Shown here in pieces: positions 17,281-24,311 of a DNA stretch of 64,000 nucleotides. Position 1 is the first letter of the stretch. Every line of letters begins with the position of its first letter. This DNA comes from Paraburkholderia piptadeniae (lineage in GTDB: Bacteria > Pseudomonadota > Gammaproteobacteria > Burkholderiales > Burkholderiaceae): the NCBI RefSeq assembly GCF_900007165.1, contig NZ_CYGY02000064.1, forward strand, positions 91,145 through 155,144, given 5' to 3'. The translations under genes and the position numbers were made by a program. Under the pieces are notes generated by a model. The model saw only the letters and a list, made by a program, of their open reading frames with translations. It did not search any database and was not told the DNA's origin.

Positions 17281-18582
17281 ATGGCAACAGCATCCCGTGC
17301 TCACGCATCGACGGGCGAACCCAAGGCCCGTACCGTATTCCGCGTCGTCAGCGGCAACTTCCTGGAAATGTACGACTTCATGGTCTAGGGCTATTACGCC
17401 GGTGCGATCGCGAAGACGTATTTTCCGAGCGGCAACGAGTTCGCCTCGCTGATGCTGTCGCTGTCGGTGTTCGGCGCGGGCTTCCTGATGCGTCCGCTGG
17501 GCGCGATCGTCCTCGGCGCTTACATCGATCATCACGGCCGGCGCAAGGGCCTGATCCTCACGCTGTCGCTGATGGCGCTCGGCACGCTGACGGTGGCCGC
17601 GATTCCGGGTTACGCGACGATCGGCGTGCTCGCGCCCGCGCTCGTGCTGCTTGGGCGGCTGTTGCAGGGCTTCTCGGCGGGTGTCGAACTGGGCGGCGTG
17701 TCGGTGTATCTGTCGGAGATCGCGACGAAGGGCAACAAGGGCTTCTACTGTTCGTGGCAGTCCGGCAGCCAGCAGGTGGCCGTCGTGTTCGCCGCGCTGA
17801 TCGGCGTGTTCCTGAACCGTCTCCTGCCCGCTGACCAGATGACCGCGTGGGGGTGGCGCGTGCCGTTCCTGATCGGCTGTCTGATCGTGCCGTTCCTGTT
17901 CCTGATCCGCCGCTCGCTGAAGGAAACGGAAGAATTCCTCACGAAGAAGCATCGTCCGACCGTCGGCGAAATCTTCCGTTCGATGGCGCAGAACTGGGGC
18001 ATCGTGCTCGGCGGCATGGGCATGGTCATCATGACGACGGTGTCGTTCTACATGATCACCGCGTACACGCCGACCTTCGGCAAGGAAGTGCTGAAGCTCT
18101 CCGCGATCGATACGCTGATCGTGACCGTCTGCATCGGCGTGTCGAACCTGATCTGGCTGCCCGTATCGGGCGCGATTTCGGACCGCATCGGCCGTCGCCC
18201 GGTGCTGCTGACGTTCACGATCCTGACGATTCTCACCTCGTATCCGGCCGTGCAGTGGCTCGTCGCCGATCCGTCGTTCGCGCGCCTGCTGATGGTCGAG
18301 CTGTGGCTGTCGTTCCTGTATGGCTGCTACAACGGCGGCATGGTCGTCGCTCTGACGGAGGTGATGCCGTCGGACGTGCGCACGGCGGGCTTCTCGCTGG
18401 CGTACAGTCTCGCGACGACGATCGGCGGCTTCACGCCCGCGATCGCGACGTACCTGATTCATACGACGGGCAACAAGGCGGCGCCCGGCCTGTGGATGAG
18501 CGTGGCGGCCGTCTGCGGCCTGATCGCCACGCTCGCGCTGTACCGTACGCCGGAAGCGCGCAATCAATACCGGGCGGCTTAA
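17281..18582 (+). pseudogene. Citrate/tricarballylate-type MFS transporter interrupted by an in-frame TAG
   Basis: The frame from ATG 17281 to TAA 18582 encodes a 12-helix MFS proton symporter of the CitA/TcuC type. Recognisable parts include the N-terminal VVSGNFLEMYDFMV, the DHHGRRKG loop, LLQGFSAGVELGGVSVYLSE and DRIGRRPVL. Codon 36 (17386-17388) is TAG where family members have Tyr or Phe before GYYA. The reading frame is otherwise intact for 433 codons with no frameshift, so the lesion is a single recent substitution or a sequence error. Reinitiation at ATG 17452 would lack the first helix. GAGA five bases upstream supports the ATG at 17281. Confidence 0.85.
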
Positions 18583-18621
18583 AAGCGCTTTTGGCCCATC
18601 AGGCAGCGTCGCCGAAAAAAC

Positions 18622-18650
18622 AAAAGCCCCCGCTCGGTAGCGGGGGTTTT
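18622..18650 (+). terminator. Rho-independent terminator after the MFS gene
   Basis: Stem CCCCCGCT (18627-18634), loop CGGT, stem AGCGGGGG (18639-18646), with AAAA before and TTTT after. The A/T flanks make it usable from both sides, which suits its place between two convergent genes. Confidence 0.85.
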
Positions 18651-18688
18651 CATTGGATCGTCGGCGAAGCAAGGCCGTGCACTCAGCT

Positions 18689-20536
18689 TCAACTGCGCAG
18701 CGCGGCAACCACCTCTTCGACGACGTCGGCCCACGCGCCCGGCCGTGGCTGCCGTACGAGACGCGCCGACGGATACCACGGGCTGCGCGCGTCGCCGACG
18801 AACCAGCGCCAGTCGGCGGCGAACGGCAGCATCAGCCACAGCGGCCTGTTGAGCGCGCCCGTCAGATGCGCAATCGACGTATCGACCGACACCACGCCGT
18901 CGAGCCGCTCGATGATCGCCGCAGTGTCCGCGAAATCGTGGATGCGCGCATCGAAGCGATGGATGTTCTTCGCGCGCGGATGTTCGTCGAGCGCGGAGCG
19001 CTCGTCGTCGCTGAGCGCGGGCTGCAGCACGATCCAGTCGATGCCGTCGAGCGCGAACAGCGGCTCGAGCGCCTCGAGCGGCAGCGCGCGGTTATCCTGG
19101 CGCTGCGCGCGTCCCGACCACGCGAGCCCGATCTTGCGCTTCGCGTGCCCACCGAGCGAACCGCGCCACGCGCGGCGCGACATGGCGGGCGCATTCAGAT
19201 AAGGCGTGCGCGCCGGAATCGCGTCGAAATCGGTGCCGAGCGCGAGCGGCAGGCTCAACAACGGGCACTGCAAGTCGGCATGCGGGCGCTTCGCGCCTTG
19301 CGCGATCAACGTCACGCGCCATTGCTGCGCGGTGGGCGCAAGCAGCGAGACGAGCTGCGGCTGCACTTCGAGCACGACGTGCGCGGCACGCTGCGCGGCA
19401 AGCTCGACGAAGCGCACGAACTGCAGCGTGTCGCCGAAGCCCTGTTCCGCGTGCACGAAGAGCGTGCGCCCGGCGATCGGCTCGCCGTTCCAGCGCGGCA
19501 GCGCGGCCACGTTCGGCGATTGCGCCGCATTCTCCAGACGCCATTCGTATTCGGGCAGGCCACGCTTGAAATTGCCGAGCGTGAGCAGCGTCACGCCGCG
19601 ATTCATATGCGCGATGGCGAGATCGGGCCGCAGACGCAGCGCCTGATCGAACGCGCGAATCGCCGCCTCGTGCGCGCCGAGCGCATGATGCGCGGCGCCG
19701 AGGCTCAGCCACGCGAGCGTGAATGTGGGGTCGAGCCCGACCGCGCGCTCGAAACGCGGTCGCGCCTCTTCGTGACGGCCGAGCGCGGCGAGCGCGTTGC
19801 CGAGCCCGAACAGCGCGGGCGGCAGATTCGGCTGGAGCGCGAGCGCGGCTTCGAACGCGGGGACGGCTTCCTGATGCCGGCCCGTCGCGTCGAGCGTATT
19901 GCCGAGATTGAACTGCGCGGCGACGAAGCGGGGTTCCGCCCTGAGCGCCGCGCGGAAATGCACGATCGCCTCGTCGGCCGAGCCGAGCGCATTGAGCGCC
20001 ATGCCGAGGTTGTTGTGCGCGCCCGCGTGGCCCGGCCGCAGCTCGAGCGCGCGCCGTAACGAGTCGACGGCTTCGCGATGGCGTCCGAGCGCATGCAGCG
20101 CATTGCCGAGATTGACGTGTGACGACGCGTCCGTCGGCTGGAGCCGCAAGGACTTCTGGAAGGCATCGACGGCATCTTCGTGACGGCCGGCGAGCGCGTA
20201 CGCGTTGCCGAGGTTGTAGTGCGCGATCGCGAACGCGGGTGCGAGGGTCAGCGCGTTGCGAAACCGTTCGATTGCCTTGTCGAGCTGGCCGAGCGCCTTC
20301 AGCGCATTGCCGAGGTTCAACTGCAGCGCGGCGTCCTGCGGGCGCAGATCGGCGGCGCGGCGTACGAGGTCGGCCGCTTCTTCGTGCTGGCCTTGCTGGT
20401 GGCGCAGCACGCCGAGCAGATGCAGCGCGTCGACGTGAGCTGGATCGAGTTCGAGCGTCGCGCGATAGCCGCGCTCTGCGTCGTCGAGCCGGCCGTCACG
20501 ATGCGCGCTGTACGCGCGATCGAAAAGGGGTTGCAT
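18689..20536 (-). CDS. TPR-repeat protein with C-terminal glycosyltransferase-like domain
   Basis: 615 residues. About ten tandem tetratricopeptide repeats fill residues 1-340; individual units read LNLGNALKALGQLDKAIERF and AHYNLGNAYALAGRHEDAVDAF. A C-terminal domain follows with FVHAEQGFGDTLQFVRFV, KIGLAWSGRA and VSVDTSIAHLTGALNRP. That arrangement is seen in bacterial proteins distantly related to glycosyltransferase families 9 and 41. The acceptor is unknown; roles in protein or surface glycosylation are plausible. The start at 20536 (MQPLFDRAY) lacks a clear ribosome site. It diverges from the zinc operon. Confidence 0.82.
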   Translation of the reverse strand: MQPLFDRAYSAHRDGRLDDAERGYRATLELDPAHVDALHLLGVLRHQQGQHEEAADLVRRAADLRPQDAALQLNLGNALKALGQLDKAIERFRNALTLAPAFAIAHYNLGNAYALAGRHEDAVDAFQKSLRLQPTDASSHVNLGNALHALGRHREAVDSLRRALELRPGHAGAHNNLGMALNALGSADEAIVHFRAALRAEPRFVAAQFNLGNTLDATGRHQEAVPAFEAALALQPNLPPALFGLGNALAALGRHEEARPRFERAVGLDPTFTLAWLSLGAAHHALGAHEAAIRAFDQALRLRPDLAIAHMNRGVTLLTLGNFKRGLPEYEWRLENAAQSPNVAALPRWNGEPIAGRTLFVHAEQGFGDTLQFVRFVELAAQRAAHVVLEVQPQLVSLLAPTAQQWRVTLIAQGAKRPHADLQCPLLSLPLALGTDFDAIPARTPYLNAPAMSRRAWRGSLGGHAKRKIGLAWSGRAQRQDNRALPLEALEPLFALDGIDWIVLQPALSDDERSALDEHPRAKNIHRFDARIHDFADTAAIIERLDGVVSVDTSIAHLTGALNRPLWLMLPFAADWRWFVGDARSPWYPSARLVRQPRPGAWADVVEEVVAALRS

Positions 20537-20629
20537 GACGGAGGCGGTGTGGGGTGATGCGGGAAAACGCGCATTCTCCCACACTCGGCGCGCGCACCTC
20601 CGACTTGACGCGGCGAGTGTTGCTCAATA

Positions 20630-20653
20630 ACATATGAACACGTGTTCATATGT
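20630..20653. promoter_or_regulatory. ArsR/SmtB-type operator palindrome
   Basis: A perfect 24-bp palindrome with arms ACATATGAACAC and GTGTTCATATGT lies 12 bp before the likely start of the ArsR-family gene. The ATATGAACA half-site is the kind known for SmtB/CzrA-family zinc sensors. It would place the repressor over the arsR-CDF promoter, and it also lies upstream of the divergent TPR gene. Confidence 0.8.
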
Positions 20654-20664
20654 ATGTCCGAATC

Positions 20665-21021
20665 ATGTCAGCCGTTGTCTCTTTCAATGCCGACGACCGC
20701 GTCGTCCAGATCGCCGATCTGTTCCGCCTGCTGGGCGACCCGACGCGTCTGCGCATCGTGCTCGCGTGCGTCGACGAGCGCCGCGCGGTGGGCGCGATCG
20801 CCGAGTCGTTGAAGCTGTCGCCTTCGCTCGTGAGCCATCATCTGCGGCTGTTGCGCGCGGCGCGCATCGTGCGCGCGGAGCGGCAGGGCAAGCAGGTGTT
20901 CTACGTGGCGGCTGACCGTCACATCAGCGGAATGCTCGCGGACATGCTCGAACACGTCGCCGAACCTCTCAACGATTCAGTCGGCGAACCGGCCGTCGAT
21001 CTCGCGCAGGACCACACATGA
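20665..21021 (+). CDS. ArsR/SmtB-family zinc-responsive repressor
   Basis: A 118-residue winged-helix repressor. The DNA-recognition helix is in LKLSPSLVSHHLRLLRAARIV. The C-terminal helix reads DRHISGMLADMLEHVAE, giving Asp84, His86, His97 and Glu100 with the spacing of the alpha5 zinc site of SmtB/CzrA. No alpha3 Cys pair (CxC) is present, so zinc or cobalt is more likely than arsenic or cadmium. The ATG at 20665 is preferred because an in-frame ATG at 20650 falls inside the operator. Its stop overlaps the CDF exporter start (ATGA), so the two are one operon. Confidence 0.9.
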   Translation: MSAVVSFNADDRVVQIADLFRLLGDPTRLRIVLACVDERRAVGAIAESLKLSPSLVSHHLRLLRAARIVRAERQGKQVFYVAADRHISGMLADMLEHVAEPLNDSVGEPAVDLAQDHT

Positions 21022-22121
21022 AATACAACACCAACAACAACACCAACTCCGACACCGCGGCGGCGAAGCATCAACCGGCGTCCGGCTCGCACGCGCACAC
21101 GGGCGCATGCGATCACGCGGGCCATGACCACGCGTCGCACGAGCACGAGCACGATCACGACCATGCGCACGCGGATGGCGGCAACGCATCGCATGCGCAT
21201 CTTCACGGCCATGGCCATCATCACCATCACCACGCGCCCGTCGCGGGACATGGCCGCGCGTTTGCGCTCGCCGTCGCGCTGAACGTGTTCATCGTCGTCG
21301 TGCAAGCGGTCTATGGCGTGCTCGCGAACTCGACCGCGCTGCTCGCCGATGCCGGCCACAATCTCTCGGACGTGCTGGGCCTTTTGCTCGCGTGGGGCGC
21401 GACGTGGCTCGCGACGCGCCGGCCATCGGCGCGCTATACGTTCGGCCTCGGCGGCTCGTCGATTCTCGCGAGCCTGCTCAATGCCGGATTGCTGCTGTTC
21501 GCGTGCGGCGTGATCGTCGCGGAAGCGGTCGGGCGTCTGATTCATCCCGCGCCCGTCGCGGGTCTCGATGTGTTCATCGTCGCCGCCGTCGGCATGGTTG
21601 TGAACGGCTTCTCCGCGTGGCTCTTCATGCGCGGCCAGGAAGACGACCTGAACATCCGCGGCGCGTTTCTGCACATGGCGGCCGACGCCGCGGTGTCCGC
21701 CGCAGTCGCGATCAGCGGTCTCGCGATTCTCTTCACCGGCTGGACCTGGCTCGACCCGGTGATGAGCATCGTCGTGGTCGCGGTGATCGTCTACGGCACG
21801 TGGGGCCTGCTGCGCGATTCCGTGAGCCTCGCGCTCGATGCCGTGCCACCTGGCGTCGACGTGCAGAAGATCCGCGACTACCTCGCCGCGCAGCCGGGCG
21901 TGATCGACGTGCACGACCTGCATGTGTGGGCGATCTCGACGACGGGCAACGCGCTGTCCGCTCACCTCGTGATACCGGACGGGCATCCCGGCGACAACGT
22001 GATCGACGGTATCGTCTGCACGCTGCGCGACGAGTTCGACATGCATCACGCGACGCTGCAGGTCGACATCGGATCGACGCATCACCGCTGTTCGCTCGAT
22101 CACGTGCCCAGTAGGCGTTGA
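21018..22121 (+). CDS. CDF-family zinc/cation efflux protein
   Basis: 367 residues of the cation diffusion facilitator family, exporting Zn2+ (possibly Co2+ or Cd2+) across the inner membrane in exchange for protons. A strikingly His/Asp-rich N-terminus (about residues 24-74) precedes six hydrophobic segments. The metal sites are HNLSD in helix 2 and HMAAD in helix 5. A cytoplasmic C-terminal domain with VIDVHDLHVWAISTTGNALS ends the protein, as in CzcD/ZitB. The coupled start with the SmtB-like repressor supports zinc-inducible expression. Confidence 0.93.
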   Translation: MKYNTNNNTNSDTAAAKHQPASGSHAHTGACDHAGHDHASHEHEHDHDHAHADGGNASHAHLHGHGHHHHHHAPVAGHGRAFALAVALNVFIVVVQAVYGVLANSTALLADAGHNLSDVLGLLLAWGATWLATRRPSARYTFGLGGSSILASLLNAGLLLFACGVIVAEAVGRLIHPAPVAGLDVFIVAAVGMVVNGFSAWLFMRGQEDDLNIRGAFLHMAADAAVSAAVAISGLAILFTGWTWLDPVMSIVVVAVIVYGTWGLLRDSVSLALDAVPPGVDVQKIRDYLAAQPGVIDVHDLHVWAISTTGNALSAHLVIPDGHPGDNVIDGIVCTLRDEFDMHHATLQVDIGSTHHRCSLDHVPSRR

Positions 22122-22246
22122 GCGTTCGCGCTGCATGCTTCTTTGATGCGGCGCGTCGTCGGCGATGCCGCAGCGATCGAAATGCACGGCGTACACTAGG
22201 ATCTGTTTGCATAAGACCCTAAGCATGTCCGACAGCGGAGGTCTGC

Positions 22247-23968
22247 ATGACGGGTGCTTCCTTCGACGTGCCGCCCGTGCTGATTGTCGGTGCGGGGCCG
22301 ACGGGACTCGCGGCGGCCATGAGCCTTGCACGCGCGCGCGTGCCCGTGCGGCTCATCGACAAGGCGCCGCAACCCGATCCCCATTCGCGCGCGATCGGCA
22401 TTCAGGCACGCACACTCGAACTGCTGGAGCAGCATCGCCTCGTCGAACCGTTTCTCGATCTCGGCCATCGCGCGCGTGCCGCGAATCTCTATTCAAATGG
22501 GCAGCGTCTTGCGCGGCTCGATTTCGATCCGCTGCAAACGCGTTATCCGTATCTGCTGTTCCTCGATCAATCGATCACGGAACGCCTGCTGACAGAACAC
22601 CTCGCAACGCTCGGCGTGCACGTCGAACGCGGCGTCGAACTGACGATGTTCGCGCAGGGCTCGGCGGGCATCAACGCGACGTTGCATCGCGCGGACGGCC
22701 ACATCGAGACGCTTCATCCGTCGTACATGATCGCCGCCGACGGTGCGCACAGCGCGATCCGTCATCGGCTCGGCATGAGCTTCGCGGGCAAGACGTTCGA
22801 GCAGACCTTTCTGCTCGCCGACGCGGAGGTCGACACAGGCTGGTCCGACGACGAGTTCCACATCTTCGCGTCGGGCGCGGGGCTTGCCGGGCTGTTTCCG
22901 ATGGGCAAGGGCCGGCATCGGTTGATCGCCGATCATCCCGCGATGCCGTCGACTGCATCGGCGAGCGGCAACCCGGCGCCGCTCTCGTCGATCCCCGCGC
23001 CGACGCTCGACGAGTGCCGGCAGATCGCGAAGAGCCGCATTCATCACCCCATCGCGCTGACGGCACTGTCGTGGTCGAGCTACTTTCACCTGAATAGCCG
23101 CATGGTCGAGCAGTTACGCGTACAGCGCGTGTTTCTCGCCGGCGATTCTGCGCACGTGCACAGTCCGGCGGGCGCGCAGGGGATGAACACGGGCATCCAG
23201 GAAGCGTTCAACCTGGGCTGGAAGCTCGCGCGCGTGCTGAAGGGCGACGCACCCGACCGTCTGCTCGACACCTATCACATCGAGCGTCATCCCATCGAGC
23301 GCGACGTGCTGCGTCAGACGACCTTCGTCACGCATATGGCGGAAGCGGATCATGGTCCGATGAAGCTGCTGCGCGATCGCGTGATGCCCGTGCTGGCCGC
23401 GCTCGGACCGTTGCGCGATGCCGCGCGGCTTACCGTCAGCGAGCTTTCGATTCAATACCGGCGCAGTCCGCTGACGCTCGAGCGCGTGCTCGACGGCGGT
23501 CCGCGCGCGGGCGAGCGCGCGCCCGATGCGCTCGTGCATGTCGTCGACGGACCGTTGGGACGCGCGCCCGGCGTCGGCTGCATTTTCGATCTGCACGACC
23601 CCGCGTTCTTTTCGCTTTTTCTGCTCGTCGATCCGCCTGAAGACTCGGCATCGAGCAACGGCAAGCTGCTCCCGCTGCATCGCAAGCCTGTGCGTGCCGC
23701 CGATCTGGACCGATTCGTCGCGGCCGTCGAAGACCTGCTGCCGGGCGCGGTGCGGATCTGGCGAGTGTCGGATGCGAACGGCGAGGGCGGCGGCCCGTCG
23801 CTCAGCGAATCGTTCGGACGCACGCGGCCTTCGTTCTATCTGGTGCGGCCCGACGGCTACGTCTGCGCACGCGGCCGCCCGGGCTCCGATCTGAACGGAC
23901 TGCTGCGCCATTGCGAAGCGTGGTTCGCGAAGAGCGCGCTGCCCGAGCCGCCGTCGCCGGCGCAGTGA
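22247..23968 (+). CDS. FAD-dependent aromatic-ring-type monooxygenase
   Basis: 573 residues of the flavin-dependent hydroxylase family (PheA/TfdB/MhpA-like). The dinucleotide fold is VLIVGAGPTGLAAAMSLARA, the middle GD-type motif is AADGAHSAIRHRLGM, and the FAD ribityl motif is FLAGDSAHVHSPAGAQGMN. A C-terminal thioredoxin-like domain appears to run from about residue 410. The substrate is probably a phenol or another aromatic compound, but no ring-cleavage genes flank it. GGAGG six bases before ATG 22247 fixes the start. Confidence 0.87.
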   Translation: MTGASFDVPPVLIVGAGPTGLAAAMSLARARVPVRLIDKAPQPDPHSRAIGIQARTLELLEQHRLVEPFLDLGHRARAANLYSNGQRLARLDFDPLQTRYPYLLFLDQSITERLLTEHLATLGVHVERGVELTMFAQGSAGINATLHRADGHIETLHPSYMIAADGAHSAIRHRLGMSFAGKTFEQTFLLADAEVDTGWSDDEFHIFASGAGLAGLFPMGKGRHRLIADHPAMPSTASASGNPAPLSSIPAPTLDECRQIAKSRIHHPIALTALSWSSYFHLNSRMVEQLRVQRVFLAGDSAHVHSPAGAQGMNTGIQEAFNLGWKLARVLKGDAPDRLLDTYHIERHPIERDVLRQTTFVTHMAEADHGPMKLLRDRVMPVLAALGPLRDAARLTVSELSIQYRRSPLTLERVLDGGPRAGERAPDALVHVVDGPLGRAPGVGCIFDLHDPAFFSLFLLVDPPEDSASSNGKLLPLHRKPVRAADLDRFVAAVEDLLPGAVRIWRVSDANGEGGGPSLSESFGRTRPSFYLVRPDGYVCARGRPGSDLNGLLRHCEAWFAKSALPEPPSPAQ

Positions 23969-23983
23969 CGCGCCCATAAAAAA

Positions 23984-24013
23984 GGCGTTCGCATCGTGCA
24001 CGATGCGAACGCC
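23984..24013 (-). terminator. Terminator of the fds operon
   Basis: A perfect 30-nt palindrome (arm GGCGTTCGCATCGTG and its complement) is preceded on the plus strand by A6, which reads as a U-run on the minus strand. It therefore terminates the minus-strand fdsGBAD transcript 34 bp after fdsD; it may also serve the convergent monooxygenase gene. Confidence 0.88.
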
Positions 24014-24047
24014 AGGTGCTGTTGTTTCTGCGTGAAATGAAAGCGTG

Positions 24048-24302
24048 CTACGCCGCCGCTGCCTCCTTCGGCGTCAGATCCTCGCGATGCCGGACGAGCG
24101 CCTCGCGGACCATCTCATGCAACTCGAGCTCCACGCCTTCGGGCTTTGTGTGAAGCGTGGCCAGCAGCGCGCGACGCATCCGCGGTTCCCAGAAGCGGCG
24201 GATATGATCCGCGATGTTGTCGATCGCCTCTTCGCGATCCGGCATCGACTCGAAGAAGTCGCCGATCCGGTTTGCCATGTCGACCAGGTTATGTTCATCC
24301 AT
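24048..24302 (-). CDS. fdsD: NAD-dependent formate dehydrogenase delta subunit
   Basis: An 84-residue protein matching the small FdsD subunit: DMANRIGDFFESMPDREEA, then HIRRFWEPRMRRALL. FdsD helps maturation or stability of the formate dehydrogenase complex in related bacteria. GAGG lies seven bases before the ATG and overlaps the fdsA stop region. Only nine bases separate it from fdsA, so no fdsC gene intervenes. Confidence 0.9.
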   Translation of the reverse strand: MDEHNLVDMANRIGDFFESMPDREEAIDNIADHIRRFWEPRMRRALLATLHTKPEGVELELHEMVREALVRHREDLTPKEAAAA

Positions 24303-24311
24303 TGTGTTGCC

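Noticed and set aside
17386..17388. TAG read as a recoded codon (pyrrolysine or programmed readthrough)
   Set aside because: Relatives have an ordinary aromatic residue there, no readthrough context is evident, and pyrrolysine use is not expected in this group.
17452..18582. A shorter functional transporter starting at ATG 17452
   Set aside because: It would lack the first transmembrane helix and the conserved N-terminal motif, and has no ribosome-binding site.
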